Assembly (NCBI RefSeq): GCF_009711205.1
Contig: NZ_WMIG01000014.1
Coordinates: forward strand, 39,173-103,172
Source of the DNA: Paracoccus litorisediminis
GTDB lineage: Bacteria; Pseudomonadota; Alphaproteobacteria; Rhodobacterales; Rhodobacteraceae
DNA: 64,000 nt
Reading direction: 5' to 3'
Made by a program: the position numbers and the translations under genes. Under the pieces are notes generated by a model. It saw nothing but the letters and a program-made list of their open reading frames with translations, had not been told where the DNA came from and did not search any database. Of the stretch, positions 36,148 to 44,460 are shown in pieces; the first letter of the stretch is position 1; each line of letters begins with the position of its first letter.

Positions 36148-36513
36148 TCAGACGTGCGGCCGGGCGGCCCAGACCCGGATTTCCAGAAGCGAATCCCGCC
36201 GCGAGGCCGCCATCTGGACGACCGACAGGCCGGGCGGCGTCCCCTCGCCCACCCATTCGTTCCAGATCGGGACGAATTCCGGCCATTGCGCCATGTCGGC
36301 AAGCCAGAGTTGGGCGTGGATCAGCCCCTCTCTTCCGCTACCCATTTGCGATAGCAGATCATCTATCACGCCAAGAATGGCGCGGGTCTGACCCGAAAAA
36401 GGCAGCGATTTGTCGGGAGCGGTCAGGCAGGCCGAGGCGACGTCGCCTGCAGCCGAGCCCAGAAAAATCTTGGGACCCCAGCTGTCGATGCGTCCGGTTT
36501 TCTGGATCGTCAT
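36148..36513 (-). CDS. RidA-family protein lacking the catalytic Arg
   Basis: A 121-residue YjgF/YER057c/UK114-fold protein. Family features are PFSGQTRAILGVIDDLLSQ mid-protein and the C-terminal LLEIRVWAAR. At the position of the conserved PPARS/T motif, whose Arg binds the imine substrate carboxylate, it has PPGLSVV, so it probably does not hydrolyse 2-iminoacids as classic RidA does. ATG overlaps the previous RidA gene by four bases. It may form a complex with, or regulate, its partner. Confidence 0.85.
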   Translation of the reverse strand: MTIQKTGRIDSWGPKIFLGSAAGDVASACLTAPDKSLPFSGQTRAILGVIDDLLSQMGSGREGLIHAQLWLADMAQWPEFVPIWNEWVGEGTPPGLSVVQMAASRRDSLLEIRVWAARPHV

Positions 36514-36881
36514 GCTGCGGCTTCCTCGCGATAGGCAACCGCGACGAGTTCCAGCAAAAGGTCAGGGCGGTACAGCTCGCCCGAGACACAGGTGCGGGCG
36601 GGCGGGTTCGTGGTATCGACCCAGCCGTTCCAGACCGAGTTCAGCGCTGCAAAATAGCGCATGTCCTTGAGCCAGATGGTGACGGTGAACAGGTCGGACT
36701 GCCCTATCCCGTTCTCACGCATCAGTTCGTCCAGACGGGCGATCACATCGCGTGCCTGTTCCTTGATGTCGCCGTCCAGATTGCGGGGCTGAAGCCCGAC
36801 GAAATGGGTCCAGTTCCCGGTCTTGCAGACCAGCGAACGGCGGGCCCCGTCCATGGTTTCGGTATGGCTGCGAGTGGTCAT
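36510..36881 (-). CDS. RidA-family imine/enamine deaminase
   Basis: A 123-residue RidA-superfamily protein. It keeps the conserved Arg in PPARTCV near residue 95 and ends LLLELVAVAYREE, with the Glu seen in active members. RidA proteins hydrolyse reactive imines formed by amino-acid dehydratases or oxidases. It lies 13 bases after the DppC-type permease gene and overlaps a second RidA gene, so imported peptides or amino acids are probably turned over by an imine-forming enzyme. Confidence 0.88.
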   Translation of the reverse strand: MTTRSHTETMDGARRSLVCKTGNWTHFVGLQPRNLDGDIKEQARDVIARLDELMRENGIGQSDLFTVTIWLKDMRYFAALNSVWNGWVDTTNPPARTCVSGELYRPDLLLELVAVAYREEAAA

Positions 36882-36894
36882 ATCTTGTTCCTTG

Positions 36895-37785
36895 TCAGTG
36901 AGATTTAAGCTTGGGGTCGAACTGGTTGCGCAGCGCGTCGCCCAGCAGGTTCAGGCCCAGCACGGTCAGAAAAATGGCGAGGCCGGGAAACAGCGCCATC
37001 CACCAGGCGCTGGAGATATAGGCGCGCGAGTCGGACAGCATGCCGCCCCAGGTCGGGATCGCGGGCGGCACGCCCAGCCCCAGGAAGCTGAGCGAAGATT
37101 CCGCGATGATCGCATTGGCCATGGCAAAGCTGGTCATCACGATGATCGACAACATCACGTTGGGCAGGATGTGGTGTCGGATGATGAACCCGTCCGAGGC
37201 ACCAAGTGTGCGCGCAGCCATGATGAATTCGCGTTCGCGCAGGGCCATCGCCTCGGCCCGGGTGACGCGGCAATAAGGGATCCAGCGCTGCGCGGTCAGG
37301 GCGATGATGACGATCGCAAGGCCCTGACCGACAAAAGCCACGATCGCGATGGCCAGCATCAGGGGTGGAAAGGACCAGAAGATCTCGACGACCTTCTGAA
37401 TTGCCCCGTCGATGCGGCCACCGAAATAGCCCGCGGTCACACCAAGCGCGACCCCGGTCACGCTGGCGAAAAGCGCGACCGAAAGCGCGATGATCAACGA
37501 CACGCGCGAGCCGTAGATGATACGGCTGAGAATATCGCGCCCGACGTGATCGGTCCCCAGCACATACGGGCCGGTCCAGTCCGGCGGCATCATCGCGACC
37601 ATCAGATCCTGCTGGTTGGGCGGATGCGGCGCAAGCCATGGGCTGAACAGTCCCATGATCACCAGCGCCGCAACGGTGGCAAGGCCGAAGCCCGCCTTGA
37701 AGCCCGACAGATGACGATGGCTGCGGCGAAAGCGCTGCCACCTGCCTTGTCCTGCGGGAATGGAATTGCCTGCTGTCATCGTCAT
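36895..37785 (-). CDS. Peptide ABC transporter permease (DppC/GsiD type)
   Basis: A 296-residue inner-membrane permease with six membrane segments, the oligopeptide-specific N-terminal segment, HPPNQQDLMVAMMPPDWTGP near 52-71, LGTDHVGRDILSRIIYGSRV near 75-94 (the DppC/OppC hallmark) and the EAA-type loop YCRVTRAEAMALREREFIMA. It begins one base after the DppB-type gene ends. Confidence 0.93.
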   Translation of the reverse strand: MTMTAGNSIPAGQGRWQRFRRSHRHLSGFKAGFGLATVAALVIMGLFSPWLAPHPPNQQDLMVAMMPPDWTGPYVLGTDHVGRDILSRIIYGSRVSLIIALSVALFASVTGVALGVTAGYFGGRIDGAIQKVVEIFWSFPPLMLAIAIVAFVGQGLAIVIIALTAQRWIPYCRVTRAEAMALREREFIMAARTLGASDGFIIRHHILPNVMLSIIVMTSFAMANAIIAESSLSFLGLGVPPAIPTWGGMLSDSRAYISSAWWMALFPGLAIFLTVLGLNLLGDALRNQFDPKLKSH

Positions 37786-37786
37786 C

Positions 37787-38791
37787 TCAGTTGATCCGAA
37801 TGCGGGGGTCGATAAGGGTGTAGAGCAGGTCGATCAGCAGGTTCACGAGGATGAAGATCGCGGTGTAGATCAGCACCAATCCGATGATCAGCGGATAGTC
37901 GCGCGACGAGATCCCCTGGATCAGCAGGCTGCCGATCCCCGGCCAGGCGAATACCGTCTCGACGATCATTGCACCCGACAGCAACGCCCCGAACTCCAGT
38001 CCGATGATTGTGACCACGCCAACCAACGCGTTGCGAAAAGCGTGCCGCCACAGGATGCGCATTCCGCCAAGCCCCTTGGCCCGTGCGGTCATCACATAAT
38101 CCTCGTGCAGCGCTTCCTGCACCGAGGCACGGGTCAGTTGCGTGATGATCCCGGTCATGTTCGTGCCCAGAACCAGCGCGGGCAGCGCCAGATGCTTCAG
38201 CGCACCCCAGAACGCGTCCAAGCGCCCCTGGATCAGCGTGTCCAGCAAAAGGAAGCCGGTGATCGGCTCAACCCCCATTCCCCAGGGCGCGCGCCCGCCG
38301 GAGGGCAGCAGATGCCAATGCCCGGCGAAAAGCAGGATCAGCAGGATGCCGATCCAGAAATTCGGCATAGAAATCCCGGCAAAGCTGAACGTCGATGCAA
38401 GGCTGTCCCAGAGCGACCCCGGCCGCGCCGCCGCCAGCACCCCCAACGGAATGCCGATCGCGACCGCGACCAGCGTGGCTGCAAGGGCCAGCTCGATCGT
38501 GGCCGGCAGGCGCTCAAGCACCAGTTCCATCACCGGCATCTTGTATTTGAACGAGGTTCCGAAATCGCCCGTGACCGCATTCCCAAGGAAGTTCAGGAAC
38601 TGCATCAGCGGCGGATCGTCGAGACCCCATGCCTCGCGAATTCGCGCCTTATCCGCGTCGGAAGCCTCGTCCGAGATCAGCATGCTGACTGCGTCTCCGG
38701 GCGCGAACTGCATCAGCGTAAAGACCACGGCCGCGACCACGATCAGCACGGGAATGGCACCGGCAAGGCGGCGCGTGGAGTAAAGCAGCAT
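37787..38791 (-). CDS. Peptide ABC transporter permease (DppB/GsiC type)
   Basis: A 334-residue permease opening with YSTRRLAGAIPVLIVVAAVV, the usual DppB N-terminus. The conserved LTRASVQEALHEDYVMTARA and KGLGG region lies near 205-230, followed by RNALVGVVTIIGLEFGALLSG. It pairs with the DppC-type permease. Confidence 0.93.
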   Translation of the reverse strand: MLLYSTRRLAGAIPVLIVVAAVVFTLMQFAPGDAVSMLISDEASDADKARIREAWGLDDPPLMQFLNFLGNAVTGDFGTSFKYKMPVMELVLERLPATIELALAATLVAVAIGIPLGVLAAARPGSLWDSLASTFSFAGISMPNFWIGILLILLFAGHWHLLPSGGRAPWGMGVEPITGFLLLDTLIQGRLDAFWGALKHLALPALVLGTNMTGIITQLTRASVQEALHEDYVMTARAKGLGGMRILWRHAFRNALVGVVTIIGLEFGALLSGAMIVETVFAWPGIGSLLIQGISSRDYPLIIGLVLIYTAIFILVNLLIDLLYTLIDPRIRIN

Positions 38792-38845
38792 CGGCTGTCC
38801 TTTGGTTCTGGGACGGGCCGCCCGGCGGCGACCCGGATGCCGCGA

Positions 38846-40354
38846 TCAGTTGACGAAGACTTCCCAGCCATTGACCTGATCGGCCGGGCGCGGCTGGAAG
38901 CTGATTCCCTTGGAAACACCCCAGGCCATCTTGTGCTGCCACATGAAGGCGGCCGGGGCCGCATCGACCAGGTAGCGCACTGCCGCCTGCATCTTTTCGT
39001 CACGCGCCGCCGGATCGAACTCGGCGCGCTCGGCCGCCAGCAATGTGTCAAGCTCGGGGTCCGAGAAACCGATCCGAGGCGAGCCTCCGGTCGCGAAGTA
39101 CTGGTGCAACGCCCGCGAAGGATCGATCATTGAACCACGGCCCATGTAGTAGAAGGGAACCTTGCCCTGCTGGACATTGGCCCAAAGCGTTGCCCATTCC
39201 GGCGTGTCGAGCGTCACCTTGAACCCTGCGGCCTCAAGCATCGGGACCATCGCCTCGGTGATCTGCCGGTCGGCGGTATAGCGGCCGACCGGGGTCGAAA
39301 GCGTCACCTCGACCCCTTCCAGCCCGGCCGATTGCAACAGCTCGCGGGCCTTTTCGGGATTGTAGTCATAGGTGCCGGTGAATTCGGGATCATGACCGAT
39401 CTGGCCAGCACTGACAGGACCGTTCAGCAGGTCGGCCTGCCCTTGCAGGATCGCGCGAACGATGGCCTCGCGGTTGATCGCATGGGCGACGGCCTGCCGC
39501 GCCTCCTTGCGGTCCCACGGGTGGGTCTTGGGCGACATTGCCAGAAACATCATCTCGACCGAGTTGGTCGTGGCGATCTGGGCATTGGGCATGTCTGCCA
39601 CCCGCGCCATCAGCTGGGGCGGCACGGATTGCGCAATCTGGACCTCGCCATTGGCAAGCGCGGTCACCCGCTGTTCGGGCTCGGGCATGATGCGATACAT
39701 GATCTGCGTGGGATTGTTGGGCGACAGCATCGGGTGGCCGTCATTGCGCGAGATCACGATATGCTCGCCGATGCTGACCTCATCAAGCTTGTAAGGCCCC
39801 GCACCGAACGGCGCGTCCCTGAACATCGCCTCGCCCATCTGATCGTAAAGCGCCTTCGAGGTCACGGCGACGCCAGCAAGGTTGTCGGGCACCGTCGCGT
39901 CGGGGGTTGCAGTGGTGATACGCACGGTGCGGTCGTCGATCGCCTCGACCTTGCTCCAGCCTGCGACAAGATAGGATTTCCCCGACGACGGGTTCTTGCC
40001 CAGATAGTCGATCGAATGAACGATGTCCTGCGCCAGCACCGGTTCGCCATTATGGCGCTTGGCACCCTCGGGCAGGCGGATCTCCCAGGTCAGAGGATCA
40101 ACTGACTGCACCGTCTCGGCCAAGTAGGGCACAAATTCATTGCGGTCGAAATCATAGCGCGTGACACAGCCATAGACCTGACACCAGACGTTCGACAGCA
40201 GCACGACTGGATCTGCATAGGGGTTGTAGCCCGAGATCGTCTCGGTGATTGCGACCGCGACGCGTGCGTCTGTCTGCGTTTGGGCGGAGGCATCATAGGC
40301 AGTGGTCGAAATCGCTGCCGTCGCGAGAAGAGAAAGAAGCGCTTTTTTCATCAT
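38846..40354 (-). CDS. Peptide/glutathione-type ABC substrate-binding protein
   Basis: A 502-residue SBP_bac_5 family periplasmic receptor. The signal peptide runs through KKALLSLLATAAISTTAYDA with cleavage near ASAQ. Mature landmarks include DPLTWEIRLPEGAKRHNGEP near 88-107, VKFHDG-like region replaced by AKRHNG, and WDRKEARQAVAHAINREAIV mid-protein. First gene of the import operon and divergent from a TetR and a gamma-glutamyltransferase gene, which suggests gamma-glutamyl peptides or glutathione as cargo. Two adjacent ATGs leave a one-residue start uncertainty. Confidence 0.92.
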   Translation of the reverse strand: MMKKALLSLLATAAISTTAYDASAQTQTDARVAVAITETISGYNPYADPVVLLSNVWCQVYGCVTRYDFDRNEFVPYLAETVQSVDPLTWEIRLPEGAKRHNGEPVLAQDIVHSIDYLGKNPSSGKSYLVAGWSKVEAIDDRTVRITTATPDATVPDNLAGVAVTSKALYDQMGEAMFRDAPFGAGPYKLDEVSIGEHIVISRNDGHPMLSPNNPTQIMYRIMPEPEQRVTALANGEVQIAQSVPPQLMARVADMPNAQIATTNSVEMMFLAMSPKTHPWDRKEARQAVAHAINREAIVRAILQGQADLLNGPVSAGQIGHDPEFTGTYDYNPEKARELLQSAGLEGVEVTLSTPVGRYTADRQITEAMVPMLEAAGFKVTLDTPEWATLWANVQQGKVPFYYMGRGSMIDPSRALHQYFATGGSPRIGFSDPELDTLLAAERAEFDPAARDEKMQAAVRYLVDAAPAAFMWQHKMAWGVSKGISFQPRPADQVNGWEVFVN

Positions 40355-40436
40355 CGTCCGTTCATATGGGCCGTGTCGCCAGACAGGTCTTTGATTTCAT
40401 TTTGAACTTGCTTTGTGCCGCAGCTTGCGTAACTAT

Positions 40437-40452
40437 GTAAGTGAACGCTTAC
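40437..40452. promoter_or_regulatory. TetR-type dyad in the dppA-tetR intergenic region
   Basis: GTAAGTGAACGCTTAC matches its reverse complement at 12 of 16 positions with perfect GTAAG/CTTAC-like arms, and further TTACTTACTCAC repeats follow. It lies about midway between the divergent binding-protein and tetR starts. The sequence closely resembles known TetR/AcrR sites. Confidence 0.55.
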
Positions 40453-40557
40453 TTACTCACCGTAAAGCACAAACATGACCACAGCACCCTTCCAGACGCC
40501 AAGATCGGCGCGCGACGCGCGAAATTTGTTCAACCCGCTTAACTTTTGCGCAATGGG

Positions 40558-41220
40558 ATGGGGGTTCGGATGCAAAAGGTGACCGATCCGGCTACGCCCG
40601 GCGTTGCACAAATCGGAGTGGCCCAGCGATTGATCGCGGCAGCGACGACCGAGTTCCAGCGTCATGGCTTTCAGGGCGCAAGCGTCTCGCGCATCATCGA
40701 AACCGCCGATTGCAATGTCCGAATGATCTACCACTATTTCGGCAGCAAGCTGGGTCTCTATCGCGCTTGCATCGAACAGGTCTATGAGGAGCTTCGCCTC
40801 GCCGAGGCCGAGGCCAGTTTTTGGGACTTGCCACCCAAGCAGGCGATTGCCGAACTGACGCGGTTCACCTTCGACTATATGGAGACGCATCCCGAGTTTC
40901 AGGGCATGATGCGGATCGAGAACATGTCCGATGGCGTGCATGTCCGCGAATTGACCACGGTGAACAGCCGCGCCGAGACGCTGTTCAATGCGATCAGCAA
41001 TGTGCTGGATCGTGGCGTCGCCGAAGGGGTCTTTGCGCATCGACCCGATCCAGGTTCGCTTTATCTCTCTATCCTTGGACTGGCGACAATCCATATCGCC
41101 AACCGGCACACGATGGGTGTGGTGCTGGGCCGCGACCTTTCGGCCCCGGATTTTCTGATCGCCCGGCGCGAAGAAGTCGTGCGGATGGTTCTTGCCTCGT
41201 TGACGAGTTCCACAGAATGA
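40558..41220 (+). CDS. TetR-family regulator
   Basis: A TetR protein of about 220 residues; ATG 40558 or 40570 are both possible. The HTH region is AQRLIAAATTEFQRHGFQGA then VSRIIETADCNVRMIYHYFG and SKLGLY. The C-terminal domain contains FQGMMRIENMSDGVHVREL, similar to TetR_C_15/CecR-like proteins. It is divergent from the peptide importer and its stop overlaps the gamma-glutamyltransferase start (ATGA), so it probably controls both. Confidence 0.9.
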   Translation: MGVRMQKVTDPATPGVAQIGVAQRLIAAATTEFQRHGFQGASVSRIIETADCNVRMIYHYFGSKLGLYRACIEQVYEELRLAEAEASFWDLPPKQAIAELTRFTFDYMETHPEFQGMMRIENMSDGVHVRELTTVNSRAETLFNAISNVLDRGVAEGVFAHRPDPGSLYLSILGLATIHIANRHTMGVVLGRDLSAPDFLIARREEVVRMVLASLTSSTE

Positions 41221-42734
41221 AGGGCGCGGTCACGACCCCGCATCCGCTGGCGACCGAGGCTGGACTGGCGGTGCTACGTCAAGGCGGCACTGCCCCCGAG
41301 GCGTTGGTCGCGGCGGGCGCGGTCCTGACCGTCGTCATGCCACATTTCTGCGGTCTGGGCGGAGACGCGGTCTGGCTGGTTGCAGACCGCACCGGCGCTT
41401 GCCGGACCTTCCTTGCCATCGGCCAAGGGATCGACCGCGCGATGCCGTCCGCCCCCCTGCCCCTGCGCGGACCCGGTGCAATCCTGACGACCGCCGCCGT
41501 CGTCGATGGCTGGCGCCACGCGCTTGACCACGCAAGACGCCACCTTGATGGACGCTGTCGCTGGGAGGATCTTCTATCGCCGGCCATCAACCTTGCGCGC
41601 AATGGTTATGCCGTGACCGCTTCGCAGGAATTCTGGGCACGTCATCGCGCAGACGAGACCGCCGGCTGGCCGAATTTTGGCAAGATTTTCCTCGATGCGG
41701 GCCGACCGCTTGCGGCTGGTACGATGCTTCGCCAACCCGAACTTGCGGAAAGCCTGAGCCTGCTGGCCGAGCATGGCGCATCGGAGTTTTATAGCGGATC
41801 ACTTGCGCGACGTATCGTGGACGGGCTGAACGCGGCAGGCGCGATCATCGGACTGGATGATTTGCGGCGTACCAGGACGCGCGAGGTCGCACCGATCTCT
41901 CTGCGCTACCGCGATGTCACGCTTCTGGCACCGCCACCTCCGACCCAAGGCCTGACGACGTTACAGATCATGGGAATTCTGTCCCATTTCGATCTGTCCG
42001 CCCTACGCCCCGGCAGCGCCGAGCACGTGCATCTTTGTGTCGAGGCCGTAAAGCGCGCATTTCGTGACCGCGACGCAATCGCCGATCCTGCGCATATGAC
42101 GTCCCTGCCAGAGCAATTGCTTGCAGCGCCATATCTGCATGAGAAAGCGGCTGGCATTTCAACCGACCGGGCACTTGTCTGGCCAGATCTCTGGCGGCAC
42201 GGAGATACCGTTTTCCTTGGGGCGATGGATGAGCAGGGCAATGCGGCGAGCGTGTTGCAAAGTACCTATTTTGACTGGGGAAGCGGCGTGGTCGCCGGGG
42301 ATACCGGCATCCTTTGGCAAAACCGCGGCGCCGCTTTTTCCACAGACCAAAGGCATGTCAACGTCTTCGCACCAGGGAAACTGCCGTTCTACACGCTCAA
42401 TCCCGGCATTGCGCTTCGCGACAGCGGTCCTGCCTTCGTCTATGGAACCCAAGGGGCTGATGGTCAGCCACAAACTCTGTCCATGCTGCTTACGCGCCTG
42501 ATCGATTTTGCCGAGGCACCAGCACAGGCACTGGCGGCACCGCGCTTTCTGCTAGGTCGCACGTTCTCGGACAGCCGCGACAGCCTGAAGCTTGAAGAAA
42601 GCATGGGGCCGGAAACGGTTTCAGCATTGCGCATGCTTGGGCACGAAGTGACGACGATCCCGGCGCTCAGCCCGCTTGCCGGACAAGCCGGTGTAGTCTT
42701 GGATGGGCATGGATATCCCGATCCGCGGAGCTAG
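41217..42734 (+). CDS. Gamma-glutamyltransferase family protein
   Basis: A 505-residue Ntn-hydrolase proenzyme relative, expected to hydrolyse or transfer gamma-glutamyl groups from glutathione or related amides after self-cleavage. It has TPHPLATEAGLAVLRQGGTA at 7-26 and GLGGDAVWLV near 46-55. In HGDTVFLGAMDEQGNAASVL the Thr aligns by spacing with the E. coli catalytic Thr391, leaving a small subunit of about 160-170 residues. No signal peptide is evident, so it may be cytoplasmic, unlike periplasmic GGT. ATG overlaps tetR by four bases. A longer in-frame start lies inside tetR and is rejected. Confidence 0.87.
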   Translation: MKGAVTTPHPLATEAGLAVLRQGGTAPEALVAAGAVLTVVMPHFCGLGGDAVWLVADRTGACRTFLAIGQGIDRAMPSAPLPLRGPGAILTTAAVVDGWRHALDHARRHLDGRCRWEDLLSPAINLARNGYAVTASQEFWARHRADETAGWPNFGKIFLDAGRPLAAGTMLRQPELAESLSLLAEHGASEFYSGSLARRIVDGLNAAGAIIGLDDLRRTRTREVAPISLRYRDVTLLAPPPPTQGLTTLQIMGILSHFDLSALRPGSAEHVHLCVEAVKRAFRDRDAIADPAHMTSLPEQLLAAPYLHEKAAGISTDRALVWPDLWRHGDTVFLGAMDEQGNAASVLQSTYFDWGSGVVAGDTGILWQNRGAAFSTDQRHVNVFAPGKLPFYTLNPGIALRDSGPAFVYGTQGADGQPQTLSMLLTRLIDFAEAPAQALAAPRFLLGRTFSDSRDSLKLEESMGPETVSALRMLGHEVTTIPALSPLAGQAGVVLDGHGYPDPRS

Positions 42735-42954
42735 TTGAGGTCTGCGACTCATCTTCATTCGATGGATTGCATCGTCGCCCCCCTGACCTGCCCGGACGCG
42801 AACGCCACCCCCAAGCATGATTGGTCGCCTCGGCGTGCGTCGCTGCACGGCTTGCAAGGGGTTATTCGCCTCCGCCCATATTGGTGGATGACGACCAGCT
42901 TCTTGCCGACGATACGCCCGGTTCCGCCTGTCGGGGCGCGGATGGGGCCGCAGG

Positions 42955-44202
42955 TCACGCCCCGTCAAGCCGTTCGATGCGGCGCAACACGGGAAACGCG
43001 CTCATCCATATCGCGACGACCGCCAGTGTTCCAATCCCGCCAATTACGCCCGCTGCGACCGGCCCCACAAGCCCCGCCATCATGCCGCTTTCGAACTCCC
43101 CAAGCTGGTTCGACGTGCCGATGAACAAGGAGTTCACGGCATTGACCCGCCCTCGCATTTCATCCGGGGTCATCAACTGCACCAGCGAGGATCGCACCAC
43201 CACGCTGATATTGTCGGAGGCCCCGACGATCAGCAGCGCAATGATCGATATCCAGACATCCTTGGACAGCGCGAACAAGATCGTGGCAAGGCCGAAGACA
43301 GCGACGGCCGCGAACATCTTCCGGCCTGCACCCGAAACAATGGGCATATGACCAAGATAGATCGACATGCCAAGCGCGCCGATGGCGGGTGCGGCGCGCA
43401 GAAGGCCCAATCCGAAAGGACCTGCCTCGAGGATGTCGGAGGCGTAGATTGGCAGAAGCGCCGTCGCTCCGCCAAGCAGCACCGCGAACAGGTCCAATGA
43501 GATCATGCCCAGCACGGCCGGCGTCCGCCGGATGAAGGAAACACCTGCAAAGACAGTTTGCAGCGTGACCGGCGCCCGCGTCGCCGGCGCGGCATGCAGC
43601 ACCTGGATCGTGCCGACGCTGTAGCCTGCGGCAAGAAACAGCAACCCAGAGGCAATGAAGGGCACAATATGCCCCAGCCCATAAAGCAACCCGCCAAGCG
43701 CCGGACCAACAATCAGCGCCGTCTGCATGAACGAGGTTGAGGTGGCGATCGCCCGTTGCAGCATGGCAGGCCCGACGATACCCGGCACCAGCGAAGCCAT
43801 GGTCGGGCGCTCAAAGGCCTGCGCCGCCCCCAGAACCGCGACAGCCGCCAGGATACCAGTCGGAGTCAGACGCTCCTGCCAGACAAGCAGGCCCAGAACC
43901 AGGACCGTGGCGGCCTCGACCCACTGGCAGGCAAGCCCGATACGGCGACGATCATATCGGTCAGCCACGGTACCGACGACAAAGGTCAGGATCAGCATGG
44001 GCAAGAACTGACACAGCCCGACCCATCCCAGCATCCAGGCCGAGCCTGTCAGCTCATAGATCATCCAGCCCATTGCGACCGTCAGCGACTGGAACGCCAA
44101 GGATGAGCAGGTCCGGGATACGAGGAAATGCCTGTAATTGCGATTATGAAGAACCGAGGGAGAAACTGTATTTGCCGTGCCGGAAAGATCCTGAGTCGTC
44201 AT
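42955..44202 (-). CDS. MFS transporter (EntS-like MFS_3 group)
   Basis: A 415-residue twelve-segment transporter. Landmarks include NRNYRHFLVSRTCSSLAFQS near 20-39, motif A-like VVGTVADRYDRRRIGLACQW near 75-94, and QAFERPTMASLVPGIVGPAM near 130-149, which are typical of the EntS/YbdA and Bcr-like MFS_3 proteins with export roles. I chose ATG 44202; the upstream in-frame extension lacks membrane or conserved sequence. It stands alone between the GGT gene and the methanethiol oxidase gene, with no regulator next to it. Substrate unknown. Confidence 0.87.
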   Translation of the reverse strand: MTTQDLSGTANTVSPSVLHNRNYRHFLVSRTCSSLAFQSLTVAMGWMIYELTGSAWMLGWVGLCQFLPMLILTFVVGTVADRYDRRRIGLACQWVEAATVLVLGLLVWQERLTPTGILAAVAVLGAAQAFERPTMASLVPGIVGPAMLQRAIATSTSFMQTALIVGPALGGLLYGLGHIVPFIASGLLFLAAGYSVGTIQVLHAAPATRAPVTLQTVFAGVSFIRRTPAVLGMISLDLFAVLLGGATALLPIYASDILEAGPFGLGLLRAAPAIGALGMSIYLGHMPIVSGAGRKMFAAVAVFGLATILFALSKDVWISIIALLIVGASDNISVVVRSSLVQLMTPDEMRGRVNAVNSLFIGTSNQLGEFESGMMAGLVGPVAAGVIGGIGTLAVVAIWMSAFPVLRRIERLDGA

Positions 44203-44460
44203 GCAGAAATCCTGAACTGTCGCCCGCCTCTGCGCCCGCAGTAGAACGAGGTCAAGGACCTCAATGCGCAATCACATCAGGTGTGACCAGCGATGGACCG
44301 CTTCGCTGCCGATCAGGGTTCGACAGGCGGGTGAACGAATCATTGCCCGGATTTCGGGGCGGGTTCAGCCTTGGGGCGGGACTGCGCATTGCGCATGCGC
44401 CCGCCGCTGCTTCGATCCTGCACTGCCCGCGTCACGCGGCATCATGAAAGGGGGAAGTGC

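Noticed and set aside
42755..42958. A 67-codon minus-strand frame with a GTG overlapping the MFS stop
   Set aside because: The GTGA overlap is suggestive of coupling, but the product has no recognisable features and the region could be a plain intergenic stretch.
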